A program made the translations under genes and the position numbers. This document shows, piece by piece, positions 44,864 to 57,343 of a stretch of DNA of 64,000 nucleotides. A model generated the notes under the pieces. That model did not search any database, was not told where the DNA came from, and saw nothing but the letters and a program-made list of their open reading frames with translations. Position 1 is the stretch's first letter. Each line of letters opens with the position of its first letter. The DNA is from Hyphomicrobiales bacterium (GTDB taxonomy: Bacteria; Pseudomonadota; Alphaproteobacteria; Rhizobiales; Beijerinckiaceae). The DNA is taken from the NCBI GenBank assembly GCA_028869185.1, contig JAGWTA010000002.1, positions 124,001 through 188,000 of the forward strand, written 5' to 3'.

Positions 44864-45985
44864 TCATTCCTTCGGCAGCGGCTTCAGCGGCGGCAATCCG
44901 GCGTTGGGATCGACCTTCACCTTCATGCCCGGTTGCAGCTTGTTCTGGCCTTCGGAGACGACGAAATCGCCAGCCGCAACGCCATCCTCGATCACGACGA
45001 GCGAACCCTGCGTCTCGCCAACCTTCACCGCATGACGCTCCAGCGTGGCGGCGCCCGATTTGTCGTCCACCATCTTGGCGACGAAAATGCTGTCGCCATA
45101 GAGCGAATAGGTCACCGCCGTGCGCGGCACTACGACAGCCTCCCGCGGCGCGCCAGCCGCGACATCCACATTGGCGAACATGCCCGGCAGCAATTTTCGA
45201 TCGGGATTGGGAATTTCCGCGCGCACCAGAAAGTTGCGCGTATCATTGGCGATTCGCGCATCGAGATATTTGATCTTGCCGTCGAATGTGCGCTTGAGCG
45301 CATCGACGCCCGCATGCACGGTCTGGCCGACGCGCAGATTGGCGATCTGCTGTTCGGGCGCCTGAAAGTCGACGAAAATCGGATCGAGTTGCTGCAGCGA
45401 GACGAGCGCCGCGCCAGGCCCCACATATTGCCCAAGATCGATGCGGCGAATGCCGAGCCGCCCCGCAAACGGCGCGACGATGGTTTTTTGCGCGATCACG
45501 GCCTTGATGCGCTCGACCGCAGCCTGCGCCTGATCGCGCGCAGAAACTGCGGTGTCGAGATTGGCGCGCGCGCCGGCGCCTGTGTAGTTCAGTTGCGCCT
45601 GCCGTTCGTAGGTTTGCTGCGCGTTGCGCAATTGGGCCTGCGCGGATTTCAGGTCGGCCTGCTCGGTCGAATCGTCGAGTTCGACAAGCGGCGCGCCCTT
45701 CTGCACATCCTGCGCAGAATCGAAGCGAATCGCGCGGATCACCCCGCCGACCTGCGGCGCAATGTCCACGCCCTGCACGGCACGCACCGTGCCGATGGCG
45801 GAAAATTGCGGCGTCCAGGTCTGCGTCTTCGCCTCGGCGACCGCCACTGTTTGCGTCGGCTGACCGGCGGCGGCGATGAAGCCTTTCACCATTTCCGGCT
45901 TCACGCGAAACTGAAACCAGTAAAGTCCGAACGCCGCTGCGGCGAAAAGGGCGAAAACGATCAAAAAAGCAAATGCGCGTCTCAT
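44864..45985 (-). CDS. RND periplasmic adaptor (membrane fusion protein)
   Basis: A 373-residue HlyD-family adaptor with an N-terminal anchor helix (RRAFAFLIVFALFAAAAFGLY). It has the lipoyl halves (GTVRAVQGVDIAPQVGGVIR and TIVAPFAGRLGIRRIDLGQYV), a short alpha-hairpin between them and a beta-barrel and membrane-proximal domain. It is first in the efflux operon, upstream of the permease gene. Confidence 0.93.
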   Translation of the reverse strand: MRRAFAFLIVFALFAAAAFGLYWFQFRVKPEMVKGFIAAAGQPTQTVAVAEAKTQTWTPQFSAIGTVRAVQGVDIAPQVGGVIRAIRFDSAQDVQKGAPLVELDDSTEQADLKSAQAQLRNAQQTYERQAQLNYTGAGARANLDTAVSARDQAQAAVERIKAVIAQKTIVAPFAGRLGIRRIDLGQYVGPGAALVSLQQLDPIFVDFQAPEQQIANLRVGQTVHAGVDALKRTFDGKIKYLDARIANDTRNFLVRAEIPNPDRKLLPGMFANVDVAAGAPREAVVVPRTAVTYSLYGDSIFVAKMVDDKSGAATLERHAVKVGETQGSLVVIEDGVAAGDFVVSEGQNKLQPGMKVKVDPNAGLPPLKPLPKE

Positions 45986-46031
45986 GACGCGCTTTTACCG
46001 CTTGTCGGCCCGCATGGCCAGCGGCCGCTTG

Positions 46032-46946
46032 TCACCCAAGCTTGACGCCTTTGGCCTTGGCCGCCTTTCCGACGAATTTCGTCGTCTGCGCAAAGGCGCC
46101 AGGCAGAGCCTCCTGCCCGGCCGGATTGGAAATGGCGTCGAATTGCGCGGCGACTTTCTCGGGCGTCGGCGCGTCGATATAGACGCCGTCCGTCTCGTAG
46201 ACATAGGCCCGCGCAAAGGCGCCGGCGCCGGCGCCCAGAATGCAGCGGTTGGGCGCATCCTCGCTCACGAGATAGAGAACGCCCGGCGTGATCAGCTCCG
46301 GTTGCATGAGCGCAAGCGCAGCTGGCGGCAGCAGTTCCTCGGTCATCCGCGTCGCGGCCGTTGGCGCAAGCGTATTCACGCGCAAGTCGTTCTTCTGGCC
46401 CTCCTGCGACAGAACATTCATCAAACCGACCATGGCCATTTTCGCAGCGCCGTAATTGGCCTGTCCGAAATTGCCGTAAAGGCCGGACGACGAGGAGGTG
46501 AGCACGATGCGCCCGTAATTTTGCGCGCGCATGATATCCCACACCGCCTTGGTGCAGATGACCGAGCCCATCAGATGCACATCGAGCACGGTGCGGAAAT
46601 CGGCGACATCCATTTTCGTGAATGTCTTGTCGCGCAGGATGCCGGCGTTATTGATGAGAATGTCGATGCGTCCCCAGGCGTTCATGGCGGCGTCCACCAT
46701 CGCCTTCACGCCGGCCTCGTCGGTCACGCTGCAAGCGGCCGCCATCGCCTGGCCGCCAAGCGCCTTGATCTCGGCCACCACCTTGTCGGCCGCTTCGGAC
46801 GAACCGCCCGTACCATCGCGCGCGCCGCCAAAATCATTGACGACGACCTTGGCGCCGCGTTCGGCAAGACCCAGCGCATGGCAGCGCCCAAGCCCATTGC
46901 CGGCGCCTGTAACGATGGCGACGCGATTGTCGAAACGAATGCTCAT
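46032..46946 (-). CDS. SDR dehydrogenase of the HSD17B4/(3R)-hydroxyacyl-CoA type
   Basis: A 304-residue short-chain dehydrogenase. TGAGNGLGR is the cofactor loop, NNAGILRDKTFTKM is followed by the catalytic Ser in SSSSGLYG and YGAAK (Y-x3-K). The segment VVVNDFGGARDGTGGSSEAAD and the extended C-terminus are those of peroxisomal multifunctional-enzyme-like (3R)-hydroxyacyl-CoA dehydrogenases, longer than FabG. Its upstream neighbour is a MaoC-type hydratase, which in such pathways makes the (3R)-hydroxyacyl-CoA. Confidence 0.9.
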   Translation of the reverse strand: MSIRFDNRVAIVTGAGNGLGRCHALGLAERGAKVVVNDFGGARDGTGGSSEAADKVVAEIKALGGQAMAAACSVTDEAGVKAMVDAAMNAWGRIDILINNAGILRDKTFTKMDVADFRTVLDVHLMGSVICTKAVWDIMRAQNYGRIVLTSSSSGLYGNFGQANYGAAKMAMVGLMNVLSQEGQKNDLRVNTLAPTAATRMTEELLPPAALALMQPELITPGVLYLVSEDAPNRCILGAGAGAFARAYVYETDGVYIDAPTPEKVAAQFDAISNPAGQEALPGAFAQTTKFVGKAAKAKGVKLG

Positions 46947-46979
46947 TGTGCCAATCCCCGCTGCGGCATGTGAAAAAAC

Positions 46980-47465
46980 TCAGTCGAAAAAGCCGATCGA
47001 CAGCCACTCGGCGGCGAGCGCCGGCTTTTCTTTGCCCTCGATTTCGACGCTTACGGCGTAACGCGCGACGAGCTCGCGCGGGCTTTTGGCCTGCGCGGCG
47101 GCCAGCGTGAAACGCGCGCGGATGCGCGAGCCGACCGGCACAGGCGAGATGAAGCGGATTTTTTCAAACCCGTAATTCATGCCCATCGTGCGCCCTTCGA
47201 CCTCCGGCAGCGCGTCATAAGCCATGGCCGAGAGCATCGAGAGCGTCAGAAAGCCATGCGCGATCGTGCCGCCAAACGGCGTCTCGCGCTTGGCCCGCTC
47301 GGGATCGGTGTGGATGAAATAGGGATCTTCCGTCGTCGCGGCGAAGGCGTCGATCCGCTTCTGGTCGATCAGGAACCAGCGCGAAACGCCCATTTCCTGG
47401 CCGACGCTGGCGAGAATCTTTTCGCGATTCGTTTTGGGGAGGGTTTGGTTGAACAGGCTGGCCAT
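46980..47465 (-). CDS. MaoC family dehydratase
   Basis: A 161-residue single hot-dog-fold R-specific enoyl-CoA hydratase-like protein. The active-site region reads TTEDPYFIHTDPERA ... FGGTIAHGFLTLS, with Asp and His of hydratase 2. GGAGG lies before ATG 47465. With the SDR gene 33 bases downstream it forms a hydratase/dehydrogenase pair of a (3R)-specific acyl-CoA route. Substrate chain length cannot be read from the sequence. Confidence 0.9.
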   Translation of the reverse strand: MASLFNQTLPKTNREKILASVGQEMGVSRWFLIDQKRIDAFAATTEDPYFIHTDPERAKRETPFGGTIAHGFLTLSMLSAMAYDALPEVEGRTMGMNYGFEKIRFISPVPVGSRIRARFTLAAAQAKSPRELVARYAVSVEIEGKEKPALAAEWLSIGFFD

Positions 47466-47533
47466 GGAACCTCCGGCGTCAGATTGTCCGACATAATCAT
47501 CATATCGTCTTGAGGGAAAGCCCGCTTGTGGGC

Positions 47534-48571
47534 TCAGACGACGGAATCGGGCGCGAGCGCGCATACTGTCGTGCGGTCGACCTCGATCTGGATGGTCGGA
47601 TGGTCGATCTCGAAGCGGCTCTTCAGTTCGGCCGCCAGATCGCTGAGGAACCGGTCGCCTGGATGCCCTGCGCCCGTCACCAGATGAACGGTGAGAGCCG
47701 TCTCGGTCGTGCTCATCGCCCATATGTGCAAATCATGAAGGCTGTCGACGCCCGGACAGGCGCCCAGGAACGCGCGCACGGCCGCCGGATCGATGTGCGG
47801 CGGCGTCGCCGCCATGGAAAGAACGGCCGAATCCCGCAGCAATCCCCACGCGCCTGCAAAAATAACTATACAAATCAAGAGGCTGACAACTGGATCGAGC
47901 CAACTCCAGCCCGTCGCCATCATCACGAGCGCAGCGATCACCACCCCGGCCGAAACCGCCGCATCCGCGAGCATGTGCAGAAAGGCGCCGCGAACATTGA
48001 GATCGCGCCCGCCGCCAGAAAACAGCCAGGCGGTGACGCCATTGACCACGATGCCCGCGCTCGCCACCGCAATCACCGTGCGGCCGGCCACCGCCTCGGG
48101 CGCGTTCAGGCGGTGGATCGCCTCCCAGGCCAGCACGCCAACCGTCGCCATCAGGAACAGGCCGTTGAACAGCGCCGCCAGAATGGACGAGGAACGCCAG
48201 CCATAGGAAAAACGCGCCGTAGGCGCGCGATGCGCCAGCAAGCTCGCGCCCCAGGCGAGCACCAGACCGAGCACGTCGCCCAGATTATGCCCAGCGTCCG
48301 CCAGCAGCGCGACGGAATTGGCCAGATAGCCGAAGACCACCTCGACGACGACGAACCCCGTGTTGAGAATCGTGCCAATGGCGAAAGCCCGGCCGAAATC
48401 TTTCGGCGCATGCGAATGGCCATGCCCGTGGCTGTGACCGTGCCCGTGACCGTGGCCGCGCCCCTGCCGATGCCCCTGCCCATGGGCGTGATCATGCCCG
48501 TGATCGTGGTCCTGGTGATCGTGATGGTGATCGTCGTGATCGTGGTGATCGCGGTGGTCGTGGTCGTGCAT
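47534..48571 (-). CDS. Zinc cation diffusion facilitator
   Basis: A 345-residue CDF exporter with six helices. The first 60 residues are almost wholly His, Asp and Gly, a metal-collecting tail. The transport site has HxxxD in TM2 (HNLGD) and TM5 (HMLAD), the zinc-selective form, and the cytoplasmic domain has HDLHIWAMS. ATG 48571 follows AGG. It exports zinc (possibly cobalt or cadmium), balancing the importer at 8.6 kb. It is divergent from thiC, with the TPP switch between. Confidence 0.92.
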   Translation of the reverse strand: MHDHDHRDHHDHDDHHHDHQDHDHGHDHAHGQGHRQGRGHGHGHGHSHGHGHSHAPKDFGRAFAIGTILNTGFVVVEVVFGYLANSVALLADAGHNLGDVLGLVLAWGASLLAHRAPTARFSYGWRSSSILAALFNGLFLMATVGVLAWEAIHRLNAPEAVAGRTVIAVASAGIVVNGVTAWLFSGGGRDLNVRGAFLHMLADAAVSAGVVIAALVMMATGWSWLDPVVSLLICIVIFAGAWGLLRDSAVLSMAATPPHIDPAAVRAFLGACPGVDSLHDLHIWAMSTTETALTVHLVTGAGHPGDRFLSDLAAELKSRFEIDHPTIQIEVDRTTVCALAPDSVV

Positions 48572-48629
48572 CAAAAACCTCTGCCGCGAAAATGCGCTTT
48601 CAGCTGCAAGGGCGCAAGCAAGCCAAGCC

Positions 48630-48658
48630 TTGATGCGCGGGGCGCGCACGTCTATCTT
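48630..48658 (+). promoter_or_regulatory. Sigma70-type promoter of thiC
   Basis: TTGATG (48630-48635), a 17-base spacer and TATCTT (48653-48658). A start at about 48665 places the whole riboswitch in the leader. Confidence 0.65.
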
Positions 48659-48671
48659 GATCGCTCAAGCC

Positions 48672-52184
<3,513 letters not shown>

Positions 52185-52317
52185 TTCCAGGCCGAAGGAG
52201 CTTTATACGCGACGTTTCCATCCACCCGCACGACCGTGCGTCCGGTCATCTGCCGATCATTTGGCTAGACGAGCGCCGCTGTATCTGTATGTCAATATCG
52301 CCTTGAGGAGCTGCGCC

Positions 52318-52863
52318 ATGACCGAGACCCCCCGCCCCGCAATCATTGGCGTCGTCACCGCCTCCGACCGCGCGAGCGCCGGCGTTTACGAGGATATTTC
52401 GGGCCCCGCCATCGCGGCTTATTTCGCGCGCGTCGTCACCACGCCTTTCCGCATCGAGCGGCGCGTCATCCCCGACGGATTCGAGAGCGTGCGCGATACG
52501 ATTATCGAGCTGGTCGATGCCATCGGCTGCGATCTGGTTCTCACGACCGGCGGCACGGGACCGAGCCCGCGCGATTTGACGCCCGAGGCGACACTCGCCG
52601 CCGCCCCGCGCGAATTTCCCGGTTTTGGCGAGAAAATGCGCGCCGCCTCGCTGGCGCAGACGCCGACCGCGATCCTTTCGCGTCAGCTCGCCGCCCAGCG
52701 CGGCAAATGCCTCGTCGTCAATCTGCCTGGCAGTCCGCGTTCGATCGATCTGTGTCTCGATGCGGTGATGGCGGCGATCCCTTACTGTCTCGATCTCATG
52801 GGCGCGGCGCGGATCGAAACCGATCCGCGCTTCATCAAGGCCTTCAGGCCGCAGAAAGGCTGA
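52318..52863 (+). CDS. mog: Molybdopterin adenylyltransferase
   Basis: Adenylylates molybdopterin before molybdate insertion. It has 181 residues with IIGVVTASDRASAGVYEDISGPA and the TTGGTGPSPRDLTPEAT binding motif of MogA. GAGGAG at 52305-52310 fixes the ATG at 52318. It overlaps the 3' end of the convergent ABC permease by 20 bases. No other moa/moe genes are in the window. Confidence 0.93.
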   Translation: MTETPRPAIIGVVTASDRASAGVYEDISGPAIAAYFARVVTTPFRIERRVIPDGFESVRDTIIELVDAIGCDLVLTTGGTGPSPRDLTPEATLAAAPREFPGFGEKMRAASLAQTPTAILSRQLAAQRGKCLVVNLPGSPRSIDLCLDAVMAAIPYCLDLMGAARIETDPRFIKAFRPQKG

Positions 52864-54379
52864 ATGGAGCGCCGGCCCGTTTCGGTCGGTTCAACCACAG
52901 CGTCAGCAGCGCGAGCGCCACCGGCGCCAGCGCCCACCAGGACCATACCGCCGCCAGCGCGAGCCCCATCGCCCAGAGCAGCGACAGGAGATGCTCGATC
53001 ATAGCGACGACTTTGGACTGGCTGTGCCGGCGCAGAAGATCGCCGCGCTTGCCGGGCGAAGGCTGCCACAGGTTGACGAGCGCCGCCGACAGCGCCGCGC
53101 AGGAGGCAAAGAACAGCGTCATGTAGGCGCCCCTGGCCGCAGCCAGCCACAGCAGAAACAGCGGAACTGAGAACAGCAACGCCAGCGGTCCGACGATCGC
53201 CTCGAGCTTGGCGCGCTCGATCGCGCCGCGCGTCACGGGCGCCGTGGCCAGAAAATCGGGCGCATCCTCGCTGGAGATGGTGAGCCAGGCGAGCGAGGCG
53301 GAAATATGCGCGGCAACCACCACCATCGCGGGCGCGATAGCGAGCGCGACTGAGCCGTTCGGGCCCTGCGCGCGCCACAGCACGACCGAAACCGGCATCG
53401 TGTAAACAACCTGCAGCAGGATTTGCGAGGCGAGATAGGGATCGCGCGTGATCAGGCGCCATTCCTTGCGTCGCAAGCTGGCGCCGGCGCCGCCGCGGAA
53501 CGCGCGTTGAGACCGCGCGGGACGCGCGTCCGCGCCGCTGGCGCCGACCGTCGAAATCGCGCCATGGGCGAAAAGATCGGCCATCGTGAAACAGACCAGC
53601 GCAAAAAGCGCGAGCGCAATGAAGGCAAAAATCGCCAGCGCCGTCGGATCGCCCGCTGCAGCGCGCACGGGGATCCACCATGGCCCATCGATATCGAAGG
53701 CGCCGCCGTCATGGGCCACGCCAAGCCGCGCGGCGATCATCGCTCGCAGATGCGCGGGCGCGACATTGGCGCCCTGCAGGCCGAGCGCAAAGCCGGCGCC
53801 GATGAGCGTGGCGAGAATTTGCGCGACCAGCCGCGTGCGGCGCGGCCCGAACAGGCGGAATAGCGCCATCGTGAGCAAAAGACCGAGCGCTGCGCCCAGC
53901 AGCCCCGAAAAGAACAGCGCCGGATAAACGCCAAGCCAGTTCAGCCCGAAACGCCAGGCCATCATGTCGGCGACCGGCAGAAGGAAGATCGCCACCGACA
54001 CGATGGATTCCATCGCGATGGCGAAGCCGCGCGCAGCGAAGACCGTGCGCGCCGAAACAGGCGAGGCGAGAATGATATCGAGATCGCCGCGCGAATAAAG
54101 CGCGCGCGTTGCATTGGTGAGCGCCTGCGAGACGATCCACGGCAGGATGAAGGCGAAGACCATCGCGACCTGCGGATAGATCTGCCTGATGTCGCCGCCC
54201 GTCTCCTCGAAAACAGCGCGCGCCGCGCCATAGCCAAGACCGTGAAAGGCCGCCAGCGCCGCAACGAGAATGAGCGCAATTTTGAGCGGGCTGGACTTTC
54301 CGAAAAAAGCCCGGATGCGGCGCAGCGCCAGACGCAGGTCATGCGCGGCGAACCAGAGGAAGGAGCCCGGCGCGCTCAC
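52844..54379 (-). CDS. ABC-2 type exporter permease
   Basis: A 511-residue protein with about twelve hydrophobic segments. A central stretch (around 280-300) is soluble, and the phrase RRKEWRLITRDPYLASQILLQ is typical of ABC-2 permeases. The start is a GTG at 54379 overlapping the ATPase stop (GTGA). The exported substrate is unknown. The ATPase lies upstream in the same operon. Confidence 0.85.
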   Translation of the reverse strand: MSAPGSFLWFAAHDLRLALRRIRAFFGKSSPLKIALILVAALAAFHGLGYGAARAVFEETGGDIRQIYPQVAMVFAFILPWIVSQALTNATRALYSRGDLDIILASPVSARTVFAARGFAIAMESIVSVAIFLLPVADMMAWRFGLNWLGVYPALFFSGLLGAALGLLLTMALFRLFGPRRTRLVAQILATLIGAGFALGLQGANVAPAHLRAMIAARLGVAHDGGAFDIDGPWWIPVRAAAGDPTALAIFAFIALALFALVCFTMADLFAHGAISTVGASGADARPARSQRAFRGGAGASLRRKEWRLITRDPYLASQILLQVVYTMPVSVVLWRAQGPNGSVALAIAPAMVVVAAHISASLAWLTISSEDAPDFLATAPVTRGAIERAKLEAIVGPLALLFSVPLFLLWLAAARGAYMTLFFASCAALSAALVNLWQPSPGKRGDLLRRHSQSKVVAMIEHLLSLLWAMGLALAAVWSWWALAPVALALLTLWLNRPKRAGAPFSLSAA

Positions 54380-55161
54380 GCAGCTTTTGCCCCGCTTTGC
54401 GCCTGGCGCCAGTCGGCGCCGGCGTTCTCTTGCGTCAGATGCAGGAACAGGTCTTCAAGGCTCGCATCCGCGCGCCCGGCGCGTCCGCGCAATTGCGCCA
54501 GATCCCCTTCCGCGCACAGGCGGCCATGCTGAATGATGCCGATGCGATCGGCGAGTCGTTCGGCGACTTCGAGAATATGCGTCGTCAGAATGACCGAACA
54601 ACCAGCCTGTGTGCGCGCGCGCAAAATGTCCTTCACCTGCCGCGCGGCCGAAGCGTCGAGCCCGGTCAGCGGCTCGTCCAGCATCAGCAGCTTTGGCTCA
54701 TGGATCAGCGCGCCGGCGAGCGCCACTTTCTGCTTCATGCCGCGGGAGAAGCCTTCGCACCGCTGCCGCGCCTGCGCGCCAAGGCCCAACATGTCGAGCA
54801 ACTCGTTCGCGCGGGACTGCGCCAGGCGGGGCTCGACGCCCCAGAGGCCGGCGACGAATTCCAGATATTCGAGCGGCGTCAGCTTGTCGTACAGCATCGG
54901 CTCGTCCGGCAGCCAGGCCGTGATGCGCTTGGCCCCGATGGGGTCGCGCCGCGCATCCACGCCGAAAATGGCGATCTCGCCGGCGTCCGGCGGCATGAGC
55001 CCGGCCACCATGCGTAAGGTCGTGGTCTTGCCCGCGCCGTTGGGCCCCAGCAACGCATAGAATTCGCCGGGCCGGATCGTCAGATCCAGCGCATCGACGG
55101 CGGGACGGTCGAAGGATTTGGCGAGGCCGCGCAAAAGCAGGGCCGGTTGATTTTCATGCAT
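54376..55161 (-). CDS. ABC exporter ATP-binding protein
   Basis: A 261-residue ATPase. Walker A GPNGAGKTT is at about 39-47, the signature is FSRGMKQKV, Walker B is LLMLDEPLTGLD and the switch His is in TTHILEVAERL. The FSRGM signature and the partner permease mark a two-component ABC-2 exporter of the CcmA/NatA type. It diverges from the coiled-coil/OmpA/GTPase operon with 159 bases between. Confidence 0.92.
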   Translation of the reverse strand: MHENQPALLLRGLAKSFDRPAVDALDLTIRPGEFYALLGPNGAGKTTTLRMVAGLMPPDAGEIAIFGVDARRDPIGAKRITAWLPDEPMLYDKLTPLEYLEFVAGLWGVEPRLAQSRANELLDMLGLGAQARQRCEGFSRGMKQKVALAGALIHEPKLLMLDEPLTGLDASAARQVKDILRARTQAGCSVILTTHILEVAERLADRIGIIQHGRLCAEGDLAQLRGRAGRADASLEDLFLHLTQENAGADWRQAQSGAKAA

Positions 55162-55282
55162 AGGGCGGGGCCTGACGGGACTAGACCCTCGAAAATTAAC
55201 TGTATCGGCGTTTCGCAGGCGTTAAACCGCAGTCCCATCGCATTTTTCGCGGGCGCGATGGTTAAAAATGGCTTATCGTCCG

Positions 55283-55309
55283 CCCACTGGCTTGTCGCCA
55301 GCAGTGGGG
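55283..55309 (+). promoter_or_regulatory. Hairpin overlapping the ribosome site of the coiled-coil gene
   Basis: CCCACTGGC (55283-55291) can pair with GCCAGCAGTGGG (55297-55308) with a three-base bulge. The right arm contains the GTGGGGA that is the only purine-rich ribosome site before ATG 55321. It could hide the site; this is a possibility only. Confidence 0.4.
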
Positions 55310-55320
55310 AAAATTGTTCC

Positions 55321-55638
55321 ATGCAAAACGGTAAAGCCGCCGCCAAAGCGCCTGTCGCGCTCACGCCCGAGAACGCCGGGGCGATGGATCAGGTGCGCGA
55401 ATTGCTGTTTGGCGAGGCCAAACGCACAACCGAAGCCCGCCTCGACGACATTGATCGCAAGATCGAAATGCTGCGCGACGATCTCGCCGCCCGTTTCGCC
55501 TCGCTCGAAGCGCGCCTTTCCGATCAGGGCAAGGACACCGATCGCAAGCATGCGCAATCGATCGACGATATCGGCCACGCGATCGCGCAACTCGGCGAGA
55601 CGATCAAAGGTCTTGGCCAGGGCGCCGGTCGGCGCTGA
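55321..55638 (+). CDS. Small coiled-coil protein of the OmpA/GTPase operon
   Basis: A 105-residue soluble helical protein. From about residue 23, MDQVRELLFGEAKR leads into a heptad-type helix (ARLDDIDRKIEMLRDDLAARF ... DDIGHAIAQL), a likely coiled coil. The MDxxRELL text also occurs near the N-terminus of the OmpA-like protein encoded 10 bases downstream, so the two may share a docking segment. No named family is recognised with confidence. Confidence 0.7.
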   Translation: MQNGKAAAKAPVALTPENAGAMDQVRELLFGEAKRTTEARLDDIDRKIEMLRDDLAARFASLEARLSDQGKDTDRKHAQSIDDIGHAIAQLGETIKGLGQGAGRR

Positions 55639-55648
55639 GGACTGAACG

Positions 55649-57343
55649 ATGAATCGGCCGCCCGGCCAGTCCGCGTTCGAAATGGACCGGCTGCGCGAGC
55701 TTCTGCTCCAGCCGGAAGCGGACAGGCTTGCCGGTCTCGAAGGCAAGGTCGATGCGCTCGGCGCCTATGTCGGCGCGCCGGACCGGCTGGAGGCGGCGAC
55801 AGCCGGCGTTCTGGTGGAAGCCTTCCGCCGCGCCGAGATCGACCGTCATCAGGAATTGGCCAACGCCGTCGCGCCAGTCGTTGTCGCAGCAATCAAACAC
55901 GAGATCGTCAATTCGAAGGACATGATGATCGAGGCGCTCTATCCCATCACGGGCCGTCTCGTGGCCGCCGCCGTGGCCGCCGCATTCCGCGATCTCGTCG
56001 CCGACCTCAATCAGCGGCTCGATTCAACCTTTTCCGCCCGCCGCTGGAAATACCGGCTGCAGTCCATCCGCACGGGCCGCCCGGTGAGCGAGCTTGCGCT
56101 GGCCGACGCGCAATCGCCTGACCTGCGCCGCCTGTTGCTGCTCGAGCGCGGCGGCGGGCGCCCGCTCGCTCTTTGGCAGAAGGACCAGACGCAGAGCGAT
56201 GAGGAGCGCGCCGAACTGACAAGCGGCCTCATCGCCGCCCTGTCCGACTTCGCCTCCACCGTCTACGGCGAGCAGAGCGAATTGCGCGCGCTCGATCTTG
56301 GCGGCTCGCGCGTCTATCTGCGCGCCGCGCCGATTTACATCGTCGCCGCCGAATGTTCCGGCGTGGTCAAGCCGGAACACGAGCATGAGCTGGACACTCG
56401 CTTTCTCGCACTCGTATCGACGCTCGATCGCACGCCGCGCGACGCGCAGCCCGCAATCGAAACGATGGCCGGCGAATTGTTTCGGCCAAAGGCGCCTGCC
56501 AAACGGAAAAAGCCGAAAGCGCTGATCGCCATCGCAGCCGCTCTTGGCGCCGCGGCTTTGTTTTTCGCCGGCTCCTGGGCTCTGCGCGCCTATCGCACGC
56601 AGGCGATCAAGACAGCGTTCGAAACCGCGCGCGCAGCTCGACCGCAACTGCAAGGCTGGCCGGTGCATGTCAGCGTCGACGCCGCCGCCGGCAAGGCCAT
56701 CGTCACCGGCCTCGTGCCTGCGCAATCCGAAAGCGACGCGCTGGCGGCCGCCGTGCGCGCAGCAGCCCCCTATGTGGTCGAACAGGCGACAACGACGCTG
56801 GACGATTCCAGTCAAGCCGCACGCCTCGACAAGGCGGCCGAACGCGCAGCGCTGGCCGCCCGCACGCAAGGCGACGTCAATGCGCAACTTGCCGCAAGGC
56901 AGGATACGCTCGCCGCCGAACTCGCCGCCGCGCGCCAGAGCATTGCAACGTTGCAGCAGCGTTTGGCCGACCCTCATGCGGAACTCGACGCCTTGCTGCG
57001 CCACAGCGCCATATTCTTCACGCGCGACGATACGATCGCCGATGAAGCTGCGGCCAATGCGCGTCTGGACCGCATAGCCGCTGCGGTGAAGAAGGACGGC
57101 GGCGCTTTGCGCGTCGTCGGCCATGCCGATCTTTCCGGCATCGAGGCAAGCAACGCTGCGCTTGCGCGCAAACGCGCCGAGACGGTCGCCGCCATGCTCG
57201 TTGCGCGTGGCGTACCGCAAAGCCGCATCACGACGGTTGGCCGCTCGACAGCCGAACCGATCGCCACGAGCGCCCAACCCAGCGACGTGCGCAATCGACG
57301 CGTGACGTTCGAGCCTCTGTTCGACGGCGAGGTTCAACCGTGA
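55649..57343 (+). CDS. Bitopic OmpA-like envelope protein with large cytoplasmic domain
   Basis: A 564-residue protein. Residues 1-285 are cytoplasmic: MDRLRELLLQPEADRL, a helical segment with ALYPITGRLVAAAVAAAF, and a part with RRWKYRLQSIRTGRPVSELA; this looks like the N-terminal domain found in cyanobacterial OmpA proteins linked to small GTPases. One helix (about 290-312) crosses the membrane. Outside are a BON-like module (about 325-380), a coiled coil (about 395-440) and an OmpA-C peptidoglycan-binding domain (VVGHADLSG, RKRAETVAAML, NRRVTF). GTPase gene overlaps its stop. Inferred: wall-anchored receptor for the GTPase. Confidence 0.8.
   Translation: MNRPPGQSAFEMDRLRELLLQPEADRLAGLEGKVDALGAYVGAPDRLEAATAGVLVEAFRRAEIDRHQELANAVAPVVVAAIKHEIVNSKDMMIEALYPITGRLVAAAVAAAFRDLVADLNQRLDSTFSARRWKYRLQSIRTGRPVSELALADAQSPDLRRLLLLERGGGRPLALWQKDQTQSDEERAELTSGLIAALSDFASTVYGEQSELRALDLGGSRVYLRAAPIYIVAAECSGVVKPEHEHELDTRFLALVSTLDRTPRDAQPAIETMAGELFRPKAPAKRKKPKALIAIAAALGAAALFFAGSWALRAYRTQAIKTAFETARAARPQLQGWPVHVSVDAAAGKAIVTGLVPAQSESDALAAAVRAAAPYVVEQATTTLDDSSQAARLDKAAERAALAARTQGDVNAQLAARQDTLAAELAAARQSIATLQQRLADPHAELDALLRHSAIFFTRDDTIADEAAANARLDRIAAAVKKDGGALRVVGHADLSGIEASNAALARKRAETVAAMLVARGVPQSRITTVGRSTAEPIATSAQPSDVRNRRVTFEPLFDGEVQP

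Noticed and set aside
41617-45273. A 1218-codon open frame on the plus strand over the RND pump genes
   Set aside because: It is antisense to two clear genes and its product is Arg/His/Asp-rich without any family pattern; high GC keeps stop codons rare in such frames.
48420-48571. Repetitive GTGATC/GTGGTC-like DNA before thiC as a repeat array
   Set aside because: It is codon-level His-Asp-Gly repetition in the CDF N-terminus, without a constant repeat and spacer.
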